Assembly: GCF_947507565.1 (NCBI RefSeq)
Contig: NC_089186.1
Coordinates: 434,001-498,000 of the forward strand
Reading direction: 5' to 3'
DNA length: 64,000 nt
Source of the DNA: Oscarella lobularis
Lineage: Eukaryota > Porifera > Homoscleromorpha > Homosclerophorida > Oscarellidae
Every line of letters begins with the position of its first letter. The first letter of the stretch is position 1. Under the pieces are notes generated by a model. The model was not told the DNA's origin. It made no database searches and was given only the letters and a program-made list of their open reading frames with translations. Positions 1-11,097 of the stretch are shown here, piece after piece. A program made the translations under genes and the position numbers.

Positions 1-1
1 T

Positions 2-3000
2 TTCGCCGGTTTAATTAAAAAAATTACCGGTTTCGACGTATCGTTTTTGAAATTGTTGGATCGATCGTTGCAAGCCGCCGTCGTCGTGTCGTCGAATTCG
101 ATGCCGGACGTTCGACTCCACGGTGAAGTTTTGAAGAAAATCGCTATCGAACAGGGTTTGAGCATCGTTGCCGTCTTCGCCTTCCCGGCCGATTGCGAGG
201 GCGACTCCTTCTGCGATTTCTGCAAGAAAGCGCTTGGTCCTGACGTCAGCTTGCAGCTGAGCGCCACACTGAGCTCCATATCCCAATTCGTCGTCGCCGC
301 TAGCGTGAATGACATTCGCCTGGGCGGTGGCGTCTCTCTAAGCCGCTGCGCTCTCGAATTTGGTATCGGCGCCGAGACGTTCGTTGGCATTAGCGCCACG
401 CTCGCGCTCAGCAATCCACCGCTGAAGTTCACCGGCGAACTGCGCGCCGGCGTTCGCGGCGTCACGATGACGATGATGATGGAGGGCGTGTGGAAGCGCG
501 CCTTCGGGATCGACTATCTCGCCTTCGGGAACGGTATCATATCGATGACTCTCAAGGCGGTGACGCCTTGGCTGACCGGTCTCGAAATCGGCGGCGAAGT
601 GTGGCTCGGTCGAATTGATAGCGGGAAAGAGATCAAGATCGCCGTCTACGTCGGCGTTGACGTCGTGACCGTGAACGACTGCTACTTCTACGGATCGGCG
701 AATCGGCTCACGATGAACACGCTCCTGCGCGCTTTTGACTTCGATATCGCGCTGCCCCCCGTTCTGGGTGATAGTGGCTTTCCCGAGGGAATCAGCGTGT
801 CGTTCTCGTCGATTCCGCGCACTCTGCGCCCATCGGAACGCTCTCTACCGCAGGGCATCTTCATCAACGGAACGATCAATATTCTCGGTTTTCGACTCAA
901 GGCTTACGTCAACGTCGGTCTTCCGCAGGGAATCAAGATCGACATTCGCATGACGCCGCTTAATCTTGCCGGCGGACTCATCCGACTTCGTCGATCGAGA
1001 GACGATAGTTCGAACGGTCCGATGCTCGTCGCCGACGTCAAGTTGTTCCCTCTTCCGTCGATCAACGTGAAGGCTCAAGGATACATCAGTTTTCTCGGGG
1101 GAATGATCGAGCGAGAAGTCTATCTGGAAATCACGAATAGTCAATTTGTAATGATGGTAAGAGGTCGATTCTTTTTGTTCGATGCTGAGCTGAAAATTCA
1201 CGCGCCCTACGGATCGTTGCTCTCGGCGTCGTTTCGAGTGTACGGACGTCTGTCGATGGCGTGGCTGACCGAGTTGGCCGATCGAACGGCGAACGTCATT
1301 AAACGCGGCGCCGACAGGGCGACGCGAAAAATCGGCGACGCCCAGCGAAAGGTCGACGGCGCTCGATCGTACTTGCATCGCCAACAGGCGAAGTTGAGCC
1401 GAGCTCGAAATAATCTTCATCGACTGTGTCGAATTCGAAGTTGCGGAAGTTGTAAGAAAGCGCGACATAAATAAAAAATAGACACTTATATACATACGTA
1501 GTCATAATATACAGTATAGGTGCATCCATAAGATATTAATTTTCACTTGCTAATTTTTTTCTCTGACTGTTTCAGGGTGCGTCGGCTGTCCCTCGTGGAG
1601 AAGCTGCTGCTTTCGCTTTTGGGGCATTTGCGGCGGTTGTCCGGGCTGGAACAGCTGCTGCTGGAGAGCGCCCGATTTGTTTTGCCACGCGGCGAACGCC
1701 GCGTGCTACGTCGCGCGGGCCGCTGTCACTGCCGTGATATGGGGCTTGGAACGACTCCTCGACATAGCGTCGGCGGCTCTCAGCGCAGCGAACGCCGTGC
1801 TCGAAGGCGTCAAATTCGCCGTACGAGTCGGCGCCGCCGCCGCCGCCGCAATCGTCAAATTCGCTCTCGGCGGCCTAATCAACATAAAGCTGATTGAATT
1901 CGACGTGGAAATCGGTTTAGCCGCCGGCGGTCGTTTCAAGGCTCAAATGACCGTGTCGTTTTTGCGACGCTACGACGTCACGCTGAATTTCGAGTTGCGA
2001 CTCCGCGGCATTGACGCCATGGCGACCGATTTGGCGGACGCCGAATTTCCGGGCATCAGTGGACGAAGTAAACGCGACGTCGCCGAGCGCATGCGACGCG
2101 CCTTGCCCGACTTCAGTCACCGCCACTACTTTCCCGATCAGTACGTTCGACAGCCGGGCGACAATGAGGCGGCCGCGGCGAGACGACATCGAGCGTTGCG
2201 TAGCGTTTCTATTCGATCGGCTGAGGTAGTTACCAAGGCTAAGGGGCTGAGTCAAAAGGCGATCGGCATCGGCGAACGGCGCATTGGTATGACGCTGAAG
2301 TACGCGGAAGAATTCGAGAAACGGGTATTTGCGAATGCGGATGTGTCGGCGATTCCAGAGCAAGACGAGGGCGAAGACGAAGTGGAAGTCGTTGTGGACG
2401 CTGACGATAGCGAAGAAGAGACAGGTAAAATTTAAAAAAAAGATAGCCCTTGAATAGAGAATAATTTTAATTTTCTATTTTTTAAGGTTCTGATGATAAG
2501 CGGTGTAGGCAGTTCGATCGGTTAGAGTCGTTCATTCGCAAGCTGCCGGAAATGATCGAGGCCACTTTCGAAGGGCTCTCGCATTCGCAGACGCTTAAGA
2601 ATGAAACGAGCGCCGAATACGATCACGATTTCCAAGAGGCCGAGCGCTATCGTCTCAAGACGTCGAATCATAGTCGAGAGGTGCGAGAAGCGGTGGAGGC
2701 AAGCGAAGACGATGACGAGGAAATGAAGGCAGTCAAAGAGGAGCTCGACAAAAACATTACGGCAATGGAAAGAGGAGAAAGCAAAGTGTTTGACAAAATC
2801 AAAGAAGGTAGGTATATTCTAATAGGCGGGATGCTCTTCTGTGCGGATAACGCTATGATTTCCTTACCTTAGTAGTACTAATGTGACGAGCATGTAATGA
2901 TCCGATCTTAATGAGGCAGCATGCACCACTTCACTAGTTATAAAAACGGGTTTAATCTAGCTTTTTACATTAGGTTAGTAAGTGCGTCTGTTTTCCATAT

Positions 3001-3491
3001 AGTTACTCAGCACGCGGTCATAAGGGACCTGTTAGAACGTTCTATAGCTAGAAACTATAAAGGGCAAATCGATTCCTAATTTTCACAGATTTACAATTGT
3101 GGAAGGATCAATCTGAGAAACGTCTGAGCGAGCAGGACGGTCGCGGAGTGGGGTCACTTATATCACCGTTTCGGCGAGAAATATTGAACAAAACCGGGCT
3201 CAGCTTTGAAGAGTACACGACCAAGCTCGTCCATAGGCTCTCGCGTCTCTACGAAGGGATCGGTATGTCCGACGCGAGGTACGGAAATGCGACTATCATT
3301 GTCGAAAGCCTGAGCGTTATTGGAGACGTAAGCTTTTTTTAAGTAAATGCTATCACAACATCTTCTGAATTGATTATATGTAGAACCTACTCGTGCTGCC
3401 AACTCAGACTATGCAGCAGGCAAAGGAGCTGGCCGACAAGACTCTGATTGAGTTCGACAAAATCGAAGAAACGAAAGTGTTTTGTCAGTAA
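2..3491 (+). CDS. Large secreted repeat protein L-A, 5'-truncated by the window edge
   Basis: The reading frame is open from base 2 and aligns with the middle of the full-length paralogues at 5.1-10.2, 43.6-48.7 and 55.8-60.9 kb, so the start lies before the window. Exons by splice site and phase: 2-1451, 1576-2424, 2487-2807, 3089-3327 and 3384-3491 (stop TAA). Exon 1 holds the last beta-rich repeats and a coiled coil. Exon 2 opens with two Cys/Trp modules (GCPSWRSCC and GCPGWNSCC) and carries a basic site, GRSKRD, matching the furin-like site of the paralogues. Exon 3 is acidic and helical. It is the most divergent of the four family members: exons 2, 3 and 5 differ in length while exon 4 is exactly 239 nt as in the others. 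Secretion is inferred from the paralogues' signal peptides. I do not recognise the family. Confidence 0.8.
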
Positions 3492-5147
3492 AGCTTGAGC
3501 CAAAAGGCAAGCTTTTCTTGTGACGTAAGTGCTGTTTTTCTGTGTCGTACGTAGCTAGTAGGGAACAGTGCATGAGTGTTTCGGCATTCAGATAGATATG
3601 CAATTTAACCCGCTAGATTACCATTCCGTTTTGCGTCAATCGCGTAGTTGGATGCAGCTTTTGATGTGGGGACTATTCAATAATTGGACATAGTCGCCAA
3701 AGAAAGTATTTGGTAGCCTATGGTGCGCTATAGTCTTTGTAAAGAGCGAGAACCGTTGCTCTCAAAACCGTCGATCGAACTGGAGACAGGATAGACCCCA
3801 AGCCCCAAGTCGTGTTCACTTGTTTGCAGGCAAACGGTCATGTTGCTCTGGCTGGTGGACTTGTTTATTGTTCAGACTGCCGAAACCGCCGAGCCCCCAT
3901 ACTTTACTTCTTAGCGCTTTTGTGCGCTGTTGCAGCAGGTTTGCGAGCATACGAAAACGACAGTTTCGCGCATGCGCCGCAAGTGCTACGACGTCGTCTT
4001 CCTCTTCACCAGGACGTATCCACTCACTGGCAAGCAATCTCCACCCGTACGCCCTTCCATGTCCTCGCATGCTATTTACGTCTGCATTTACTAGGATCTC
4101 TCGTGTTCTTGTCACGGCCGGGCCCCACCTCTCAACTTCGATCGATCGCGCTTCCCTTAGGCGCGACGTCGCGTGTTTCAGCAGCGCGCTTCAACGTTCT
4201 CAGGTAATTAACTACGCAGCGATTACCTGGGCTTTCGTAATTGAGTAGATTATAGTATCGCCGGCTATCGGAACACCGCGTGGAAGAAGATCAATGATTT
4301 TTCCGAGGTCTCCCTTTGGGGCCCCTGTGGTGTAGGCGTGCTCTCAGGGGGCAGGGCTCTCTCTGCTACACACACGTCGCGGATTGCCTGGCGTGCCACT
4401 GCTCGCGCTCCTGAGCATAGACTGATTTCTGAACGAATCTAAACATCTAGTAATTGAGGGCGGGTGTTCAGGAGTGCGGGCTGGTGTCATGGCAGTGCAT
4501 GAGGCTTCATTTGTGTGTGTGTGACAGGGAGGATAGCGGGGACGACACGCATTCGTTACATGGAGATGATTCGTACTCGGTTTTGCATCACGGCCGACAC
4601 TGTTAGTGTGCACGTGTCCTTTTCCCCTTGCATTAGGATTTAGGGCGGCTGTCAGTAGGTAGGGTGGTTAGAAGTTAGTATAGGTTATAGCTCCCTTTCC
4701 CCTCAACGTGCTTAGCTGGCAGCCGCCACACCCGGTTAGACCATATCAATGGATTTTTGAGGTAATTTAGGTTTGAATGAATGCACATGTTAGGTCAATG
4801 GATTGTGAGGTAATCTAGGCTTGTGATAATGTTTCAATATCGATGAACTCTTTGTTGAACTACGTACACCTGTCTAGGTTCCAGTTTACTGCCACAGACG
4901 AGTAGTAGAGATTATTTGTGTTGCCTGAAGCGAATGCAGTCTCAGCCCTCTCGTGTTTTCATTTGCGACTGTGCACTGTTACGTGCTCCTACAATTGACG
5001 TCATCTCCTTCATGCTACAGACCATTTACTAGTAAACCGAGACTCCCATTATGGTAAAAGAGAACGATAGAAAAAAAATTCAGATCCAAACAGAACAAGT
5101 GAAACAGATAGAAGACGAGGGACAATTAATTACCATGTCAACGCGCT
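3492..5147. other. Convergent spacer between L-A and L-B
   Basis: No gene is supported here. It is the region between two convergent 3' ends. 3492-3960 shows nothing recognisable; 3960-4930 is an inverted copy of block R, also found at about 49.1-50.1 and 61.2-62.2 kb. Short open frames around 3812-4248 lie partly inside this repeat and have no coding features. Confidence 0.6.
3960..4930 (-). repeat. Block R, copy 1 (inverted)
   Basis: On the minus strand this matches 49085-50070 and 61210-62245: the landmark TCCATTGATATGGTCTAACC, a TGACAGCCGCCCTA stretch, GCGTGAGCAGTGGCACGCCA, then GCATGCGAGGACA and a GATTGCTT(A/G)CCAG(C/T)GAGTGGAT element. In all three places it follows the 3' end of an L gene, so it is most simply the 3' flank carried along in segmental duplication. 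An old mobile element or a noncoding RNA gene is not excluded. Confidence 0.6.
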
Positions 5148-8100
5148 TCAGCCGGCCGTATTCGCGCTCGGGCTTCCGGCGCAGAAAATTTTTATCTGCG
5201 CAATTTCCTTCAATTCAGCGAGCAGAGTGTCAGATATATCTTTCGCTTTGAAAACCGTCTCGTGAATAAGAGTATCCAAATTCTAATCAACGAAAAAATA
5301 ACTCCTTAGATAAGCGATAGGCGACAAGTAAACGGAAAATTTACCTGTTTTATAACACTCAAGCTTTCGAGAAGATTGACAGCCGAATTGTAGTGAGGGT
5401 CTCCAGGCGAAATAGTTTCGTACGGAGCTTTGAGAGCTTTGAAGACTTCATTGAGATAATCCGCCAGCGTTAAGCCCGTCTCCTTCGTCACGTCCTCGCC
5501 ATAAGCTTGCACAATGCTCTTAATTGTTTGGATGTTCTCTGACACCACTTCGTCCTTGAAAGTTCGATTCCACTCCGAATAGCCTTAAGAATTAAATGCG
5601 AGTGAGTTTGTATACATCGCCTATATTCTGTACGTATATCTACCATTGCCTACTTCGGCGACCAATTCCTTGTTAATCGTTTCTTCCGTCATGTTATTGC
5701 TAAACGTTACCGTGTCTGCCGCCGTAAGAAAAGCGGGCGAGGCTGTCACGTTGGGCAAATTTTTCGCCTCTTCAACGAGATCTGATTGATTTCGCTCGGC
5801 TTTTTCGAAATCGCTGAATTCTTGCCGAGCCTTTGCGACAGTTGCCGCTGCCTCGGCTTCTTGCCTACTTACGTTCGCATAGCCCTCACTAAGAGCTTGG
5901 ACTTCGTTCGTGTAATTGCCAATGGTTTTCTTCCACTCGCCGTAGACAGCCTCCATAGCGAGAGGTATTTCAAGAATGAATTCTTTGATGTCTCCAAAAT
6001 GAGTACATTTTTCAGCGGCAGTATCTAAAAATTAATTACGTAAATTACGGTGTTATCCGCTACTCGCTTTGCCTACCGAGAGTCTTCTTCAATTGATCGA
6101 GACGTATAAGTTTTGCCTGATTCGTACTATCTGAAGCTACTGTTGCACTGCCGGACGGACGAGTAAACTGCTGAACGCGATTATGCATGTCAGCCAGATT
6201 TGATTCAACGGTCTTCCTCTCAGCTTGGAGCTCGTCAGTCAACGATCGTTTTCTCACAACGAATACAGTTTTTTCGTAGACCGGTTCCGGATAATCGCGC
6301 TTGGGTCGGTATTCGGCGGCCGAGCCCGGTTTATAGACGTACATTTCGGGCATATAGTGTCGACGACTGTAGTCGGGCATGTGTCGACGAAGAGTCTCTT
6401 CGACCTCTCGCTTACGTCGTCCCGTAATGCCGGGAAATATCGAATCGGCCAAATCCGAAGCCATGCTTTGTACGCTTTTGAATCGAAGGGTAAAACTCAG
6501 CGTGACGTCAGTTTTTCGCAGGAACGAAACGACGATCGTTCCGGAAAAGTGTCCAGATTCGACGAGTCCAATTTTGACGTCAAATTCGATTTTCTTGATG
6601 TTTATGATTCCGCCGAGACCGAGCCGAACGACGAACTTCGCCGCTTCGGCGCCAGCGCGCACGGTCTGCTTGACCCCTTCCAATACTCCCTTGGCCACAT
6701 CGAGTGTCCATCGACTGTTATCGACGACTTTTTCCGCGAGCCATAAGGCGGCGTAGGCAACGCCGCGTAGCGCCTTGCAACCCACGTTGTACGCCTCGCA
6801 CACGACGTCGGGAGCGCGCCAGCAGCAACTGTTCCACCCGGGACAGCCGATGCATTTTCCCCACCAACGCGAACAGCACGAATTCCACGACGGACATCCC
6901 ATGCAAACTAAGAAAATGACATTCAAAAATTACTACTTAGTCACTCGTTGTCTTACTTTTGGAGCAATATCGAAGTCGGCAGAGACTGTTGACGTTGCGT
7001 TGTTTTCCTTGAAGATCCGACACAGCCGCGGAGAATTTCGAATTGGCCTGGTCGACTTTTCTCTGCTCCCGATCTATTGCGTCCGTCGCCGACTTCGCAG
7101 CGCCGTCTATTGCATCGCAGACTTTTCTCTCGAGTTCTGCCAACCATTCGGTCGATAGGAGTCCGTAGACTTGAAACGACGCCTCCTGTAGGGATCCGTA
7201 CGGGGCGTAGACCTTCAATAGGGCGTCAAAGAGAAAGAATCTCCTTCGCACATAGAAGATGAAATACGTGTTCGTTATTTGGAGAAAAATCTCGGCTTCG
7301 ACTAATCCGAAGAACAAGCTCACGTAACCCGCCGCCGTGACGTTGACTTTCGGCGGCGAAGCGGTGACGTCGGCGACGAGAAGTGGACCGACCCACGATT
7401 CGGTTCTCGATTTGTATAGTTTCAAAACGCCGCCTCCTATATTAAGAGGATCCATGCGAATGTCGACTTTGATGCCACGAGGAAGGCCTACGTTGATATA
7501 GGCCTTTAGTCGCCAGCCGAGTATGTCGATCGTGCCATTTAGAACAAAGCCTTGGGGTATGACAATGCCTGAAGGAACGAGCTCTCGCGCTTCTAAAGCA
7601 AACGAGACTTCAAGTCCATTGGGAAGACCGCTGTTAGCTAGACACTGCGGTAGAGTCAAATCGATGTCAAACGCTTCGAGTACGGAAGCGATCGTCAGTT
7701 TTGTGATCGATCCGTAGAAATAATTACGACGAGGCATTGTGGGATCGATTCCGAGATAGACCTTTGCGATGATTTCGCGTCCGCTGTCTAGTTTTCCTAC
7801 GCGCACTTCGCCGCCCAATTCGATGCCGGGCACCGGGATTCCAGGCTTGAGTGTGATCGATATGATGCCGTTGCCGAAAGCGAGATAATCGATACCGAAG
7901 GCTCGTTTCCATATGCCGTTCATCGTCATGCCGAGTTCGAGGCCCTGAATGCCCGCTCGAACCCATCCGGTGAACGAGAGCGGTGGGTTGCTGAGCGCTA
8001 GCGTTGCGCGTATACCAACGTAGGTTTCCACGCCTATGGCAAACTCGAGTGCCGCTTCGCTGAGAATGAGACCGGAGCCCAATTGGATGTTGTTTACGCC

Positions 8101-10206
8101 CGCCGAGAAGCTGAACTGACGTAGGGACGTAATCGTCGCGGCGATTTGTAGACTCGCGCTGCTGCCGAGCGCTCCTTTGGCAAACTCGCAGAACGAGTCT
8201 CCTAAACAGTTGCTAGGAAACGTGAAAACGGCGACGATCGAAAGACCGCGTCGGAGAGGAATTTTGCTTAGGGCTTCGCCTTCGAGCACGACGTTGTCCA
8301 TCGTACGCGACGATATCATGAAAGCGACTTTCATCGATCGATCGAGGAGACTTAACGCTTTGACGTTGACACCAGTTAATTTCTGTATAAGATCGGCGAT
8401 TCCCATGTTGGCGAACTCGAAGCCGACGGCGAGCGCCGCCTTTCCCGTCGTCTTGCTTACGACGGCGTTTAGAGTGACCCCCGACCAGCCGTTGATTCTC
8501 GGTTTACCGGAAAATTGACATTGAAACCCTTTTGCGCCGGTGCCTATTGGAATTTTAAATGTTGGACTTACAATGGCGAAATCCAACATCGATGCTGCTG
8601 TGAGTACGGATTGAAGTTCGTCCGGCAGAAAATCAGCGTTGAATTTATTAATGATATTCCGAAGTATTATTTCGTCTCCTTTACCGGTTAAAAGGAAGCC
8701 TTTGGCTTTGAGGAGTTGGTTGTTCTGGCCCGGTAGTCTTGGAGGTAGAGGAGCCGGTTCGATTGCTATGGGAAACGCGGACGAACCGAACTCCCAAAAT
8801 CCGCCCGCCTTGAACACGATCGTACGCGGTTTGGAGAACGTCGCGTTGATGTAGAGCGACGGATTAATAATGCGTGCAAATCCCGGCACGACTTCGACCG
8901 CTTGATTAATTTTGAATTCGACGGCGATGCACTTGGGTTTTGTCGAGATGGAAAAGCCAAACAGTTGAATTTCAAGAAGATTTTGAATCAGATCCGATAT
9001 TCCAGGCGGAAGGTCTGTGAGTTCGTTCACGGAAAAATCCGGAATGATGGCGCTGAGAATGTTACCCAGAGTAAGCGCTCGCCCGGGATCGGCGATAGTA
9101 AGTTTGAGTCCGCCGGAGCCGATGTGAATAACGAAAATAACGGGTTCTTGATTGGGTATAATAGGCAGAGCAGTTGCAAACGTGAGTCCCTTGTAGATAG
9201 GCCTCGCTTGGGCCAAGATCCCGTCCAAGACTTCGGGTAGAAAGTTCGGTATCAAGTCTCGTGTTGATATGACAACACCTGTTTCCGGTATAGTGAGCGT
9301 TCCCAGGAAGGGAACGTCGCTGATGTCGTAGCCGGATAATTTTTGAACGAGATTTGCTAGTGAGAAATCGGGAAAGTTAACGGCAATGGTCACGGCGACG
9401 CCCTCGTCCTGATTGTCTCTCTCGATGTAGCGCGTAAAAATTAGATGACATCGAAAGCTGCCCCATCCTTGTATAGTCGGATTACCGGAGAGTCCAATAG
9501 CGAAACCGTCGCTACCGTAGACACCAATGAAACGCGCTTTCTCGATGCTAAACTTATCGAGTCCGGAATTTCGGAGAGGCGTAGCGAATTCGTCCGGAAG
9601 TAGCTGGGCACCTAGATACTCGATAAACGTTCCGACGGGTAGACCGGTCGTGGGCGCGCCGCGAAAATAGTACGTCGAGCCGACGAGACTGAGTTTGAAT
9701 TCGAGACTGATGCTACCCATTTGCCAGACGCCGGCTATCGCGAACGAACTCACTTGAACGCGATCGGCCAGCGACGTCGCGTCGGGACTGAGCTCGAGGC
9801 AAACGAGCACGGTGACGTCGGACAGCGTCATGAATTCCGATATGAGTGGCATCGCGGGTAGCTCTTGGGTGCCGATGCACCAGAAGTTGTCGAGCATGTT
9901 GAGCGTGAAATTGTCGACGGGAAAATTGAACGGGTTGTCGAGATTCGCCTCGTCGATGCCGAGCGTCGCGGCGACGGACGGTAGCATGAGTTTGAGAAAG
10001 TCGAGCACGCGAAAGACGTTCGGCGGCGTCACCTTGCCGACGAGCTCGCTGCCCATCATGTAGATGTTGAGACCGGTTTCGTTCATTGTGCCCATGCCGT
10101 TGCCGTACTTGTTGATCATCTGATCGAAAACGCCGGGATCGCCGAGGAAGTAAGCGGCGCCGGCGTTGGACATGAGAACGAGAAGGAGAGTGGTGAGAGG
10201 CTTCAT
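5148..10206 (-). CDS. Large secreted repeat protein L-B, 5 exons, about 1611 aa
   Basis: Exons (minus): 10206-6957, 6907-6077, 6024-5644, 5583-5345 and 5282-5148; all junctions are GT-AG and in phase with the paralogues. A signal peptide (MKPLTTLLLVLMSNAGAAYF) is followed by roughly 1000 residues of long, Gly/Ile/Leu-rich, beta-type repeats; motifs such as FLPDEL, GLSIVAVF and FCEFAKGALG recur or are conserved between paralogues. A coiled coil leads to two Cys/Trp modules (GCPSWNSCC, GCPGWNSCC), a furin-like site TGRRKRE near residue 1244, and a helical C-terminal third. Many NxT/S sequons fit extracellular exposure. It stands head-to-head with E-1. A lipid- or polysaccharide-binding role would be a guess; no known family is recognised. 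Confidence 0.87.
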
Positions 10207-11097
10207 GTTTTAGGTGATAGCTTAGCCGCCGGCCGCTCTGAGGCAATAGGCTCTTCGACTTGGGTCTTATAGAGGCTCAAAGAGCGTCGGCTTGACTAAT
10301 GGCGATCTTTGGGGTTTGCGGGGGATTCCAATTTTGGCATCGCGGCTAGATTCAAATTGCTTTGACGAACCGCGGGACGCTTTGGAAAAAGCCGACTGCC
10401 CCACTTTAGATTTCAGTAGGCACAGGTGGTATTTCGTTTAGAGGATAAGCTTATCGGACCTGTCAATTTGGTATGCGGTCACGTTTTGGAGCGATTTGCT
10501 AATAGCCGTTTGAGATGCATTCGAATTACCAAATTGGAAAATTGTATATTGGAAATCACGGCGGGTGTTCTTCGATTCGTAGCGTAAACGGCCGACAGAT
10601 AGCTAATCACGCACCAAACGCTTTCATTCTAACGAACCGTTTTGTTTTAGCCTACTGAGTGCACGCGCGCCTCCCACTACGCTAGCGTCTTTTCTCTGCA
10701 GGCATTCATGAAAAGCAATTCCAGCGTTTAGCATCTACTGCTACTCTCTTGCTCTTTCCCTGCGCGTCATGCATGCAGAAAGAATCGTTTCGATTACCTT
10801 TGAGGCACGATCAAGACAAGTCGCATCATAGTTCTAACGTAAGGCAGGGCTCCTTAGCTCATTTGGCCTATCGTGCGGCGAAACAACCCCCCTTCGGTTC
10901 GGAACCTTTCTACGAGTCGCGGTCTTCGCGAAAAGGGGCTGGAACTGTCTCCTATAGCGGCCTCCGCTCCTTCACTTTGCCAATTATATAAATAAACAAC
11001 GACCGCGTGTGTAGTCGATTTACTCTTTAGCGTAAGACAAAAGCTAGGGTGTGTTCTTTCGGAGCACCAGTCGCTTTGGGAGTTCCGCGCGCTGAAG
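10207..11097. promoter_or_regulatory. Shared divergent promoter region of L-B and E-1
   Basis: An 891-bp intergenic region between two head-to-head genes. Toward L-B, CTATAAGACCC lies on the minus strand at 10275-10261, about 60 bp before the ATG; the same element (TATAAGAC) occurs upstream of L-C and L-D. Toward E-1, TTATATAAATAAA lies at about 10983-10995, some 105-115 bp before its ATG. The arrangement recurs at 42646-43613 and 54697-55779. Confidence 0.6.

Noticed and set aside
845-1495. 216-codon minus-strand frame opposite L-A
   Set aside because: Shadow of the strongly supported plus-strand coding exon.
6225-6746. Long plus-strand frame opposite L-B exon 2 (and equivalents at 47096-47725 and 59249-59878)
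   Set aside because: Antisense shadow: the opposite strand has spliced exons conserved in four paralogues, and this frame has no start, domain or splice support.
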